From assembly GCF_001456355.1 (NCBI RefSeq), contig NZ_CP010271.1:930001-994000 (forward strand): a DNA stretch of 64,000 bases, read 5' to 3'. Under the pieces are notes generated by a model. The model was not told the DNA's origin, did no database searches, and was given only the letters and a program-made list of their open reading frames with translations. Every line of letters starts with the position of its first letter. Position 1 is the stretch's first letter. Shown piece after piece: positions 47,729 through 58,978 of this stretch. A program made the position numbers and the translations under genes. The DNA comes from Mycobacteroides saopaulense (GTDB lineage: Bacteria; Actinomycetota; Actinomycetes; Mycobacteriales; Mycobacteriaceae).

Positions 47729-49270
47729 CTAGCGCCAGCTGGGCAGCCACATCTCCATGTTCCACATGAACGGTGAGATGGCGGCTCCGGTCAGAATCGG
47801 ATACAGCCACGCGAAGTTGGTGACCACCACCGCCAGGTAGAACGTTGCGATGAACATCCGCAACGTTTTTCGTTCCGGGTTGGTCACCGGCTTGTGCAGG
47901 AAGTCGCCGAGGATGAACGCGATCATCATCACCAGGAACGGCACCATCGGGGTGGCGTAGAAGAAATACATCTGGCGGTCGATGTTGGCGAACCAGGGCA
48001 GCCACCCCGCGCAGTAGCCGACGAGCGCCGCCGCGTAACGCCAGTCACGCCGGACCACCGTCGCCCACGTGGCCCACAGCAGCACCGGAACGGCCAGCCA
48101 CCAGATGGCCGGCGTGCCGACCAACAGCACCGCGCGCACACAGGAATTGGCGCCGCAGCCGGGGATGTTCTTGTCCTCGATGGCGTAGAGCAGCGGTCGT
48201 AGCGACATGGGCCACGTCCACGGTTTGGATTCCCACGGATGGTGGTTGCCGTTGGCGTTGGTCAGCGTCGAATGGAACGTGTAGACGCTGTGCGTGTAGT
48301 ACCAGAGCGATCGCAGGGCATCGGGCATCCAGCCGCCGACGCCAATCTGTCGGCCCTCGGCGTGCCGGTTGATCCCGGTCTCGGAGGCGAACCACGACCA
48401 GTACGAGGCCATGTACACGATGAACGGAATGACCAGCAGCGCATACACGGCGGGCCCCAGATCGCGCATCGCCGCGCCGGCCCACGGTCGCTGCACCCCG
48501 TAGGCGCGCCGGGCGGCGATATCGAACGCAAGGCACAGCACGCCGAAGAAGGCGATGAAGTACAGCCCCGACCATTTTGTGCCGCAGGCCAATCCGAGCA
48601 GGATCCCGGCACCGAAGCGCCACCAGCGCACGCCCAGGCGCGGACCCCACGGGGTATCAACGATGCGTCCGTCCAGATAGGCGTTGTACAGCCGTTCCCG
48701 AACCTGGTCCCGGTCGACGATCAGGGCGCCGAAGGCGGCCACCACGAAGAGCGCCTGATACACGTCGAGCAGCGCGGTGCGTGCGGTGACGAAGCTGACC
48801 CCGTCCGCGATCAGCAGTACCCCGGCGATGGCGCCCACCATGGTGGACCGGCTCATTCGCCGGGCGATCCGGGCGACCAGCAGGACCAGGATGGTGCCCG
48901 AGAGCGCCGCCGCGAATCGCCAGCCGAAGGAGTTGTATCCGAACAGCCATTCGCCGATCGCGATCATCTGTTTGCCCACGGGCGGATGCACCACGAGCCC
49001 GTAGCCTGGGTTGTCTTCAACACCGTTGGTGACGACCTGCCAGCCCTGCGGTACGTAATGCTTCTCGTCGAAGACGGGGGTGCCGCGATCGGTGAGCGCG
49101 CCGAGGTTGACGAATCGGGTCAGTGCCGCGATCGCCGTGATGACGGCGGTCATCACCCAGCCCTGGAACCGGTCGGTGGGTCCGAAGTCTGCGGGCGGTA
49201 TCCGGGGCCCGGGGGACTGCAGATCCGACTCGGCTGCCGGGGTCGGCGGCAGGGTTGCGGGCACGGTCAC
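47729..49270 (-). CDS. pmt: Protein O-mannosyltransferase
   Basis: A 513-residue polytopic glycosyltransferase of the PMT family that moves mannose from polyprenyl-phosphomannose to exported proteins. It has about eleven membrane helices and the loop-1 motif with GTPVFDEKHYVPQGW (DE pair) and later DALRSLWYYTHSVY, FHSTLTNANGNHHPWESKPW and MYFFYATPMVPFLVMM. GTG 49270 gives MTVPATLPPTPAAESD, the expected start; the longer frame upstream runs through rsmI and is rejected. The divergent rsmI gene starts 49 bases away. Confidence 0.93.
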   Translation of the reverse strand: MTVPATLPPTPAAESDLQSPGPRIPPADFGPTDRFQGWVMTAVITAIAALTRFVNLGALTDRGTPVFDEKHYVPQGWQVVTNGVEDNPGYGLVVHPPVGKQMIAIGEWLFGYNSFGWRFAAALSGTILVLLVARIARRMSRSTMVGAIAGVLLIADGVSFVTARTALLDVYQALFVVAAFGALIVDRDQVRERLYNAYLDGRIVDTPWGPRLGVRWWRFGAGILLGLACGTKWSGLYFIAFFGVLCLAFDIAARRAYGVQRPWAGAAMRDLGPAVYALLVIPFIVYMASYWSWFASETGINRHAEGRQIGVGGWMPDALRSLWYYTHSVYTFHSTLTNANGNHHPWESKPWTWPMSLRPLLYAIEDKNIPGCGANSCVRAVLLVGTPAIWWLAVPVLLWATWATVVRRDWRYAAALVGYCAGWLPWFANIDRQMYFFYATPMVPFLVMMIAFILGDFLHKPVTNPERKTLRMFIATFYLAVVVTNFAWLYPILTGAAISPFMWNMEMWLPSWR

Positions 49271-49318
49271 ACGGTCGATCGTAGGGGAGGACCCGAGCTG
49301 GGCATCTAAGCTGCCGGG

Positions 49319-50155
49319 ATGGGGAACTTGCTGCTGGCGGCGACACCGCTGGGGGAGCCGGGGGATGCCTCGCCCCGACTGCGTGAGGCGCTGGCCAAGA
49401 CGTCGGTGGTGGCCGCCGAGGACACGCGGCGTGTTCGGGCGCTCGCCAAGTCTCTTGATGTGCAGATCAGCGGGCAGATCATCAGTTTCTACGACCAGAA
49501 CGAGGCCAGCCGTATCGAGCCGCTGCTGGCCGACCTGGAGGCCGGTTACGACGTGCTGGTGGTCACCGACGCGGGTATGCCCTCGATCAGTGACCCGGGG
49601 TACCGCTTGGTCGCCGCGTGCGTCAAACAGGGCATACCGATCACGTGTCTGCCCGGCCCCTCGGCGGTGACGACGGCGCTGGCCGTCTCGGGGTTGCCGG
49701 TGGACCGTTTCTGTTTCGAGGGATTTGCGCCCCGCAAGCAGGGGCCGCGCCGGCGCTGGCTTGCCGAGCTGTTGACCGAGCCGCGCACCTGTGTGTTCTT
49801 CGAGTCGCCGCGACGACTCGAAGAGACGTTGGCCGATGCGGTGCAGGTGCTGGGGCCGGAGCGGCGCGCTGCGGTGTGTCGCGAGCTCACCAAGACGCAC
49901 GAAGAGGTGCTGCGGGGCACGCTGCGTGAGCTGGCGGCCTGGGCCGATGCCAACGAGGTACTCGGGGAGATCACGGTGGTGCTCGACGGCGGCCGCCCTG
50001 CCGTCCCCGAGATCGAGACTCTGGTGGCCCGGGTGGAGGAGCTGATGGACGACGGGATGGGGCTGCGCGAGTCCTGCGCGACGGCCATCGGAGAGTCCGG
50101 GGCGACGCTGTCGCGACGCGACCTGTACGACGCGGTGGTCAAAGCGCGGGCTTGA
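49319..50155 (+). CDS. rsmI: 16S rRNA 2'-O-methyltransferase RsmI
   Basis: A 278-residue SAM-dependent enzyme methylating C1402. Segments: GNLLLAATPLGEPGDASPRL, VVAAEDTRRVRALAK, VVTDAGMPSISDPGYRLV, PGPSAVTTALAVSGL, GFAPRKQGPRRRWL, FFESPRRLEETL and ELTKTHEEVLRGTL. All are diagnostic. ATG 49319. The 3' end overlaps the convergent pabB gene by 17 bases. Confidence 0.95.
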   Translation: MGNLLLAATPLGEPGDASPRLREALAKTSVVAAEDTRRVRALAKSLDVQISGQIISFYDQNEASRIEPLLADLEAGYDVLVVTDAGMPSISDPGYRLVAACVKQGIPITCLPGPSAVTTALAVSGLPVDRFCFEGFAPRKQGPRRRWLAELLTEPRTCVFFESPRRLEETLADAVQVLGPERRAAVCRELTKTHEEVLRGTLRELAAWADANEVLGEITVVLDGGRPAVPEIETLVARVEELMDDGMGLRESCATAIGESGATLSRRDLYDAVVKARA

Positions 50156-51404
50156 GCCCGTTCTCGCGGGTGGCGATCGCGGTGAGATCGACGGTGGCGG
50201 CCGCCTTGTGCAGGCACTCCTGCCATTCGGCGTCGACCTCGGAATCGGCGGTGATGCCGCCGCCCACACCGAGCACCGCAGAGCCGTCGGGTGCGATTTC
50301 CACGGTGCGGATCGCGACGTTGAGTTCCAGACCAGCCGCAGGCGAGAGCATGCCCACGGTGCCGCAGTACACCCCGCGATGATCCGACTCCCAGCGGCGT
50401 AGCAGTTGGCGTGCACGGGTTTTCGGTGTTCCGGTCACCGAGGCAGGGGGGAACGCGGCCGCCAATAGGTCTGTCGCGGTCGCCTCCAAGGGCACCTTGG
50501 CCGCGACGGTGGACGCCAGATGCCACACGCCGGGTGCCGGATGGACGGCGAGAAGTTCGGGGACGGTGACGGTTCCGGTGTCGGCGATGCGCCCCAGGTC
50601 GTTGCGCACCAGGTCGGTGATCATGATGTTCTCGGCGACATCCTTGATCGACGTCAACAGCGCGGAGGGATCTTCGGTTGCCGCCAGCGTGCCCTTGATC
50701 GGGCTGGAGCAGACATCGGTGCCGTTGCGCCGCAAGAACAATTCGGGTGACAAGGAGGCGACGGCGCCCCACCCTCCAGAGACGAAGGCGGCCCGGGCAG
50801 GTGCGGTCTGGGTGACCGCGTCGGCGAAGAAGTCCACCGCATCACCCGTCAACGTGCCGCGAAACTGCGTGCACACACACGCCTGATACACCTCGCCGGC
50901 CGCGATGGCGTCCAGGCAGTGGGCGACGGCGCCCCGGTGGTGTTCACGATCGGGTGCGGTCCAGTCGATGAACCACGGCGCCGGATCGCACGGCTGCATC
51001 AGCGCGTGCAGTAGCCACTCCGGACAGTCCTGATCCAGAAGGCTTTCATACCACCAGCATTCGTCTTCGTCGAGGCGTAGCGCCGAGTCGGTCCAACCCC
51101 CGGCCGCGGCCGGGAGCCGGGGAGCGCTGCCCGCTGCGGCCAGATCCGGATATCCCAGATATCCGATCCAGCCGCCTCCGACTGCGCCGGGCGGCGCTTC
51201 ACCCCGATGGGAATCATTGCCGTTGAAGGCCTTTCGTGGCAGCACCGGCCGCGCGGACAACGACGGCGCGATGACGGCCCGTGAACCGAACCACGATCCG
51301 ATCAGTGCGGCGGGCGCGGGTTGCCGCGCCACGCGCGCGGCGGCGGCCAGCGATCGCAGCACCGCCGACGGCGCGCCGAGATCACCGAGCTGCTGGACGC
51401 GCAT
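50139..51404 (-). CDS. pabB: Aminodeoxychorismate synthase component I
   Basis: A 421-residue chorismate-binding enzyme that makes aminodeoxychorismate for folate. Core: GEVYQACVCTQFRG, SPELFLRRNG, SSPIKGTLAA (the PIKGT box), DLVRNDLGRIADTGTV, HLASTVAAKV, AAFPPASVTGTPKTRA and GVYCGTVGMLSPA with the final LGVGGGITADSE. ATG 51404. GNAT gene upstream stops 4 bases before the start. No glutaminase subunit (pabA) lies in the window. Confidence 0.93.
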   Translation of the reverse strand: MRVQQLGDLGAPSAVLRSLAAAARVARQPAPAALIGSWFGSRAVIAPSLSARPVLPRKAFNGNDSHRGEAPPGAVGGGWIGYLGYPDLAAAGSAPRLPAAAGGWTDSALRLDEDECWWYESLLDQDCPEWLLHALMQPCDPAPWFIDWTAPDREHHRGAVAHCLDAIAAGEVYQACVCTQFRGTLTGDAVDFFADAVTQTAPARAAFVSGGWGAVASLSPELFLRRNGTDVCSSPIKGTLAATEDPSALLTSIKDVAENIMITDLVRNDLGRIADTGTVTVPELLAVHPAPGVWHLASTVAAKVPLEATATDLLAAAFPPASVTGTPKTRARQLLRRWESDHRGVYCGTVGMLSPAAGLELNVAIRTVEIAPDGSAVLGVGGGITADSEVDAEWQECLHKAAATVDLTAIATRENGLKPAL

Positions 51405-51408
51405 CGGT

Positions 51409-52227
51409 CTAGTTTCGCAGATCCTTCACGAGTATCGCGCGGGTGTACAGCAGGGAGAAGCCTTGCCGCTGGGTGTTCTGCTGGGACTTGGACCCGGGCT
51501 GGGTGGTGACCACCGCCAGGTCCGCGCCGTCGCGGGCGGCCTCGTGCAGGCGGGTGGTCAGCAGCGCCGTCTGAATACCGCGTCGGCGATGACGGGCGGC
51601 GGTCGCCGCGCCGTTCAGCTGGGCCACCCCGTCGAGCAGACGCATGCTGGCGCCACCGGCGACGGAACCCTCGCGCAGCGCGATGTACCTCCGCTCACCG
51701 TCCACGGTGGAGAGCGCTCCGATCGCGCGGCAGAGCACCTCACGTGGGAACGACTCGTGGGAGGGCACCCCTTGCTCATCGGGTACCGCGAATCCGTCGA
51801 CGACCACGTCGAGCCATGTAGTGAGCTCGTCGGTCCCGCTGTGGCGCACCGTGATGCCCTCCGGGACGGCGGGTGCCGGAGCGTCGGTCAGTGCGAGTCC
51901 GAGGACATCCTCGAAGGACACCAGCAGGTAGCCGCGCGCGGTGAGGAGCTCGCACAGGGCCGGGTCGGCCAGGCTCGCCACTTCGGCCTGCACCGGGGTA
52001 TCGCGGGCTGCGAACTCCCGCTCGATGGCGTCGAGCTCGGATTCGGTTGGCATACCGCCGAACCCGAGTCCTGCGATCTTGTTCATGGGCGAGTCGGGGC
52101 CGGCATACGCCGCGACGCCGCCCGCCAACGAGATCACCAGGGCGTCGTCGCACCGCGCGGCTCCGGCGGCGATGGTGTCGGCTTCGGCGCGCTCGATGCG
52201 CGCGGCCGTGTCGATGTCACAAAACAC
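51409..52227 (-). CDS. GNAT family N-acetyltransferase
   Basis: A 272-residue protein; the C-terminal GNAT domain shows YIALREGSVAGGASMRLLD, LNGAATAARHRRRGIQTALL (acetyl-CoA loop RxxGxQ-type) and TRLHEAARDGADLAVV. The N-terminal half (about 1-130) is a second, degenerate acetyltransferase-like fold, typical of two-domain GNATs. GTG 52227 is the best start. Substrate unknown. It lies between pabB and the ECF41 sigma gene on the same strand. Confidence 0.8.
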   Translation of the reverse strand: MFCDIDTAARIERAEADTIAAGAARCDDALVISLAGGVAAYAGPDSPMNKIAGLGFGGMPTESELDAIEREFAARDTPVQAEVASLADPALCELLTARGYLLVSFEDVLGLALTDAPAPAVPEGITVRHSGTDELTTWLDVVVDGFAVPDEQGVPSHESFPREVLCRAIGALSTVDGERRYIALREGSVAGGASMRLLDGVAQLNGAATAARHRRRGIQTALLTTRLHEAARDGADLAVVTTQPGSKSQQNTQRQGFSLLYTRAILVKDLRN

Positions 52228-52268
52228 GCGGGTGATTGTTTCCGATGACCTGCCCGCACCGCTACCGG

Positions 52269-53174
52269 TTATCTGCTGATGTGGCGCGCGGTTTCGGCGG
52301 TGGCCAGCTTGTCGGGGTTGCGGATGGCGAAAACATGAGCCACCTTGCCGTCCGCGATCGACAGGGCCAGTACCGCGTCGAGACGTCCTTCGCTGTAAAT
52401 GAGCAGGGCGGGTGTGCTGTTGTAGGTGCTCAGCTCCATGCGGACATCGGGGAACGACGCGGCGGCCCGCGACAGCCCGATAGCGACGCGTGCCACTCTG
52501 TCGGCTCCGTACACCGGACGCCGTGCCGCGCTGACCTTGCCCCCGCCGTCGGACGTCCACACCGCATCGGGGGCCAGCATTTCCACCAGTGCGTCGACGT
52601 CGCCGCCCGCGGCCGCCAGCAGGAACTTGGTGGTCAGTTCCTCGGCCTGCTGGCCGGTCGGGGTGAACCGGCGCCGTCGCGACTGGACATGTTCGCGGGC
52701 GCGGTGGGCCATCTGACGCACCGCGGCCTCGGATTTGCAGACGGTGGAAGCGATCTCGCTGTAGTCGAAGCCGAATACCTCACGCATCACGAACACGGCG
52801 CGCTCGTCCGGTGCCAGGGTCTCCAACACCACGAGCATTGCCATCGACACCGACTCGGCCAGTACCACGTCGGCCGAGGCGTCGTCGGTGCTGCCCTCGA
52901 AGGTCACCCGCACCGGCTCCGGCAGCCACGGGCCCACGTACTCCTCGCGCCGACGGCTGTTGGCGCGCAGCGTATTCAGGGCCTGTCGGCTGACGATCTG
53001 GGCCAAATAAGCCTTGGTGTCGGTGACCGTGTTCAGGTCCACCTGCGCCCACCGCAGGTAGCTCTCCTGCAGTACGTCATCGGCTTCCGTTGCGGAGCCC
53101 AGCATTTCGTACGCGATGGTGAACAGCAGCGGGCGCAGGTGGATGAACAGCTCGGCATGAGCGGAGTCGGGCAC
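52269..53174 (-). CDS. ECF41-type RNA polymerase sigma factor
   Basis: A 301-residue ECF sigma factor with a C-terminal SnoaL-like extension. Region 2 (LFIHLRPLLFTIAYEMLGSA, EADDVLQESYLRWAQV), region 4 (LAPDERAVFVMREVFGFDYS, EIASTVCKSEAAVRQMAHRA) and then the extension with the ECF41-typical DGGGK motif (WTSDGGGKVSA). ECF41 factors are controlled by this C-terminal domain, not by an anti-sigma gene. GTG 53174 starts two bases after the stop of the FAD oxidoreductase, which is the usual partner-gene layout for this group. It probably drives the promoter at 54385-54411. Confidence 0.9.
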   Translation of the reverse strand: MPDSAHAELFIHLRPLLFTIAYEMLGSATEADDVLQESYLRWAQVDLNTVTDTKAYLAQIVSRQALNTLRANSRRREEYVGPWLPEPVRVTFEGSTDDASADVVLAESVSMAMLVVLETLAPDERAVFVMREVFGFDYSEIASTVCKSEAAVRQMAHRAREHVQSRRRRFTPTGQQAEELTTKFLLAAAGGDVDALVEMLAPDAVWTSDGGGKVSAARRPVYGADRVARVAIGLSRAAASFPDVRMELSTYNSTPALLIYSEGRLDAVLALSIADGKVAHVFAIRNPDKLATAETARHISR

Positions 53175-53176
53175 CG

Positions 53177-54349
53177 CTATGCCCGCGCCTTGAGGGCTTC
53201 GGCGCGCTTCCCGCCCTGCGGCCAGAAGTACCAGGTGGGGTGCTTGGCGGCGGTTGCCAGGATGGAAAGCGTTCCGTTGCACACCATCTCCTTGATGGCT
53301 GCGCCGGTGCGTCCACCCACATACAGCTTGCGGGGAGTGTCGTCGGTGTGGCCCGCCTGGATGACCGCCACGCGCCGTCCGATGCTGACGTTCTGCCCGG
53401 TGAAGATCTGGGTGCGTGCTTCGGGTTGCAGGCCGTCGACCAGAGCGAGCACCGTCTTGACGGCGCGTGCCGCCAAAGGACCGGCGGCCTGGCAACTCAT
53501 GCGCAGCGGCACGCCCGACGGGCTGGCGGCGTCGCCGGCGGCGATGACGCGGGGATTGTCGATGCTCACCAGGGTCTCGTCGGTGAGCAGCCGGCCCAGG
53601 TCGTCGGTGCTCAACCCGCTGTCGGCGGCCAGCCGCGGCACGCCGAATCCCGCGGTCCACACCGTCAGAGCGCTCGCCAGCACGCGTCCGTCGGACAGGG
53701 TCACCGAGTCTTCGTCGACGCGAACCACCGTGGCCGGCGCCAGCACCTCGACGCCCAGCTTGTCCAGGTGCTTGGCCGCGGCGCGGCGGGCCGGTTCGCC
53801 GAGTGAGGGGAGCAGCTGCGCGCCGCAGATCAGGGTCACACCGCGGCGGCCGGCTTCGGCGAGCTCGCCGGCCAGCTCCACACCGGTGAGGCCGGCACCG
53901 ACGACCACGATGGGTGCATCCGGAGCCAGCCGCTCATACCGCGCGCGCACCTGCTGGGCGTGCTCGAACTCGTTGATGGACAACGCATGTTCGGCCACTC
54001 CCGGAACATCGGGAGTCGTCGACGTACTTCCGACGGCGTAGACCAGGTAGTCATACGGCAGCACCGCACCCGAGGCGAGTTCCAGTTTCTGCGCGTCGGC
54101 GTCGATGTGGGTGACCTTGTCGACCACCAGCTGGATCGCCGGATTGAGCAGCTTGTCGTATTCGGCCGTCGCGGTGCTGTTCCCGGCGACCAGTTGATGC
54201 AGGCGGATACGTTCGACGAAGTGCGGTCGGGGGTTCACGAGGGTCACGGCCAGTGTCCTTTTGCCGTCTTTCCAGCCGAGCAGTTGATTGGCCGCCAGGG
54301 TTCCCGCGTAGCCTCCGCCGATCACGATCACCCGGGTGTTCTCGGTCAT
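53177..54349 (-). CDS. FAD-dependent pyridine nucleotide-disulfide-type oxidoreductase (NDH-2-like)
   Basis: A 390-residue flavoprotein. FAD site VIVIGGGYAGTLAANQLLG, NAD(P) site IVVVGAGLTGVELAGELAEAG, and VIAAGDAASPSGVPLRMSC near residue 270. It resembles NADH dehydrogenase type II, without an obvious membrane anchor at the C-terminus (PTWYFWPQGGKRAEALKARA). AAAGGAAG precedes ATG 54349. As partner of the ECF41 sigma gene it is the likely target of that sigma factor. Confidence 0.88.
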   Translation of the reverse strand: MTENTRVIVIGGGYAGTLAANQLLGWKDGKRTLAVTLVNPRPHFVERIRLHQLVAGNSTATAEYDKLLNPAIQLVVDKVTHIDADAQKLELASGAVLPYDYLVYAVGSTSTTPDVPGVAEHALSINEFEHAQQVRARYERLAPDAPIVVVGAGLTGVELAGELAEAGRRGVTLICGAQLLPSLGEPARRAAAKHLDKLGVEVLAPATVVRVDEDSVTLSDGRVLASALTVWTAGFGVPRLAADSGLSTDDLGRLLTDETLVSIDNPRVIAAGDAASPSGVPLRMSCQAAGPLAARAVKTVLALVDGLQPEARTQIFTGQNVSIGRRVAVIQAGHTDDTPRKLYVGGRTGAAIKEMVCNGTLSILATAAKHPTWYFWPQGGKRAEALKARA

Positions 54350-54384
54350 TTCGGTGACTTCCTTTCAGTCGCTGATGCCCCTAA

Positions 54385-54411
54385 GACACCGCGGCGACGA
54401 AATCTGTGACA
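54385..54411 (-). promoter_or_regulatory. Candidate ECF41 promoter
   Basis: On the minus strand TGTCACA (54411-54405) is followed after 16 bases by TGTC (54388-54385), about 35 bases before the oxidoreductase ATG. ECF41 promoters are known for a TGTCACA -35 and a CGTC-like -10, so this is a good -35 with a one-base variant -10. Confidence 0.5.
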
Positions 54412-54435
54412 GACCGTGACCGGGATCACTTTCTC

Positions 54436-55986
54436 CTACTTGGGCACCTGATACTTCGGGAACACGCCCGTCGGCGCGGGCAGGCTCACGCCGGGCTTCA
54501 ACCGCGTGCCGATGGCCGTGAAGTCCCGCTGATCCTCGGACTGGCCCAACAGGTCCAGCAGCTTGGCCGCGGAATCGGGCATCACCGGCTGCACCAGTAG
54601 CGCCACGATCCGCACCACCTCCAGCGTCGTGTACAGGACCGTGCCGAATCGCTGCTTGTCGGCCGCACTTTCGCTCTTGCTCAGCACCCACGGCTCCTGC
54701 GCCGAGAAGTACCGGTTGCTCGCGCCCAACACCTGCCAGATCGTCTCCAGGGCGAGATGCATCGCGGGCACGTCGAAGTGTGTGCGGGCCTGCTCCAGCA
54801 GCGCGTCGGCGGCGGCCAGCAATGCGGTGTCCTCGCCGGTGAATTCACCCGGCTCGGGCACGATGCCCTCGAGATTCTTGGCGACCATCGACAGCGACCG
54901 CTGCGCGAGGTTGCCCAGCTCGTTGGCCAGATCGGCGTTGATCCGCCCGATCAGCCCCTCCTCGGTGTAGCTGCCGTCCTGGCCGAAGGGGACCTCACGC
55001 AGCAGGAAGTAACGGACCTGGTCCAGCCCGAAGGTGTTGATGAGGTTGATCGGATCGACCACGTTCCCGATCGACTTGCTCATCTTCTCGCCCTTGTTGG
55101 TGAGGAAGCCGTGCGCGAAAACCCGCTTGGGCAGCTCGATTCCGGCAGACATGAGGAAGGCGGGCCAGTACACGGTGTGGAACCGGATGATGTCCTTGCC
55201 GATCATGTGCATGTCGGCGGGCCAGTAGCGGCCGAACAGCTCGGAGTCGGTATCGGGGTAGCCGACCCCCGTCAGGTAATTGGTGAGCGCGTCGACCCAC
55301 ACGTACATGACGTGCTCGGGGTTGTCCGGCACCGGCACGCCCCAGTCGAAGGTGGTGCGGGAGATGGATAGGTCGCGCAGCCCACTGGAGACAAAACTGA
55401 CCACCTCGTTGCGCCGCGCATCCGGGCCGATGAACTCCGGATGGGCTGCGTAGTGCGCCAGCAGCTTGTCCTGATAGGCCGAGAGCCTGAAGAAGTAGGA
55501 ATGCTCTTCGGTCCAGTCGACCGGGGTGCCCGTCGCAGTCGCGGTGCGGGTGCCGTCGGGGGCGACGGTGGTCTCGGCGTCGGTGTAATACGCCTCATCG
55601 CGCACCGAGTACCAGCCGGAGTAGGTGTCCAGATAGATGTCACCGTTATCGGCCATCTTGCGCCAGATCGCCTTGGAGGCCTCGTAGTGATCCGGGTCGG
55701 TGGTGCGGATGAACCGGTCGAACGAGATGTTGAGTGTGCGCTGCAGCGCCTCGAACACGTCGGAGTTGCGCCGGGCGAGCTGAGCCGTCGGGATTCCTGC
55801 CGCCGCCGCCGTCTGCGCCACCTTCAAACCGTGCTCGTCGGTCCCGGTGAGGTAGCGCACGTCGAAGCCGTCCAGCCGCTTGAAGCGGGCGACCGAGTCG
55901 GTCGCCACGTATTCATATGCGTGCCCGATGTGCGGCTCGCCGTTCGGATACGCGATGGCGGTGGTGATGTAGAAGGGATCAGCCAT
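54436..55986 (-). CDS. metG: Methionyl-tRNA synthetase
   Basis: A 516-residue class I synthetase charging tRNA-Met. HIGH box [13 protein letters not shown], connective domain without the four zinc cysteines, [32 protein letters not shown] with the KMSKS loop, and [17 protein letters not shown] anticodon-domain end. There is no C-terminal tRNA-binding extension, as for other actinobacteria. ATG 55986 gives [16 protein letters not shown]; the longer frame upstream overlaps tatD and is rejected. The tatD gene starts 42 bases away, divergent. Confidence 0.96.
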   Translation of the reverse strand: MADPFYITTAIAYPNGEPHIGHAYEYVATDSVARFKRLDGFDVRYLTGTDEHGLKVAQTAAAAGIPTAQLARRNSDVFEALQRTLNISFDRFIRTTDPDHYEASKAIWRKMADNGDIYLDTYSGWYSVRDEAYYTDAETTVAPDGTRTATATGTPVDWTEEHSYFFRLSAYQDKLLAHYAAHPEFIGPDARRNEVVSFVSSGLRDLSISRTTFDWGVPVPDNPEHVMYVWVDALTNYLTGVGYPDTDSELFGRYWPADMHMIGKDIIRFHTVYWPAFLMSAGIELPKRVFAHGFLTNKGEKMSKSIGNVVDPINLINTFGLDQVRYFLLREVPFGQDGSYTEEGLIGRINADLANELGNLAQRSLSMVAKNLEGIVPEPGEFTGEDTALLAAADALLEQARTHFDVPAMHLALETIWQVLGASNRYFSAQEPWVLSKSESAADKQRFGTVLYTTLEVVRIVALLVQPVMPDSAAKLLDLLGQSEDQRDFTAIGTRLKPGVSLPAPTGVFPKYQVPK

Positions 55987-56028
55987 AGTGGCTGCCACTT
56001 TATCTATCCAAATAGAATCGATATCACC

Positions 56029-56904
56029 ATGACGCCCGGCCATAAACGGCAAGCCCCGCCCGACCCCGAGCCGCTCGCGCCTCTCATCGACGCCCACACC
56101 CATCTGGATGCCTGTGGCGCCGTCACCGCCGAGGATGTGCGCGCCATGGTCGATCACGCCGAGTCTGTCGGTGTGGGACGTGTGGTGACGGTGGCCGACG
56201 ACCTCGATTCGGCCCGATGGGCGGTGTCGGCCGCTGCCGCCGATCCACGCGTGTACGCCGCCGTGGCGTTGCATCCGACGCGTGCGGGCGACCTGACCGA
56301 GGATGCACGCACCGAACTGGAGAAGCTGGCCGCCCACCCCCGCGTGGTGGCGATCGGGGAGACCGGTTTGGACCTGTATTGGCCGGGCCGTTTGGAGGGT
56401 TGTGCGGAGCCTGCGGTGCAACGCGAAGCATTTGCTTGGCATATCGAGCTGGCTAAGCGGACGGGCAAGCCGTTGATGATTCACAACCGTGATGCAGACG
56501 CCGAAGTGCTCGATGTCCTCAAAGCGGAGGGCGCGCCGGGCTCGGTTATCTTCCACTGCTTTTCGTCGGACGCCGAGATGGCGAAAAAGTGCGTCGCTGA
56601 GGGTTGGATTCTGAGTCTGTCAGGGACGGTGAGTTTCAAGAACGCGCGGGCGCTGCGGGAGGCCGCTGCGCTCATTCCCGACGAACAACTGCTGGTAGAG
56701 ACCGATGCGCCCTACCTGACGCCCCACCCTTATCGGGGCGCCCCCAATGAGCCGTACTGCCTGCCCTATACCGTCCGTGCCCTTGCGGAAGTAACTGGGC
56801 GAACTGCCGAGCGGTTAGCGAACGCCTCGTCTGCGACGGCGTCGGCGGTGTTCAAGATCGTTGATGAGTTGCCCCCAAGCGATGCTTTCGTTACCGTGTC
56901 GTGA
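56029..56904 (+). CDS. tatD: TatD-family deoxyribonuclease
   Basis: A 291-residue TIM-barrel metallo-DNase. Metal ligands: [12 protein letters not shown] (HxH), AIGETGLD (Glu), MIHNRDAD (His), IFHCFSS (His) and [15 protein letters not shown] (Asp). Length and order are normal. ATG 56029 follows the divergent metG start. rpfB follows 83 bases downstream in the conserved metG-tatD-rpfB-ksgA order. Confidence 0.94.
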   Translation: MTPGHKRQAPPDPEPLAPLIDAHTHLDACGAVTAEDVRAMVDHAESVGVGRVVTVADDLDSARWAVSAAAADPRVYAAVALHPTRAGDLTEDARTELEKLAAHPRVVAIGETGLDLYWPGRLEGCAEPAVQREAFAWHIELAKRTGKPLMIHNRDADAEVLDVLKAEGAPGSVIFHCFSSDAEMAKKCVAEGWILSLSGTVSFKNARALREAAALIPDEQLLVETDAPYLTPHPYRGAPNEPYCLPYTVRALAEVTGRTAERLANASSATASAVFKIVDELPPSDAFVTVS

Positions 56905-56921
56905 TCAATGAGGATGATTAG

Positions 56922-58975
<2,054 letters not shown>

Positions 58976-58978
58976 GTT

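Noticed and set aside
49271..50416. N-terminal extension of pmt, making an 895-codon frame
   Set aside because: It runs antisense through all of rsmI; the translation has no transferase features and the PMT domain starts after GTG 49270.
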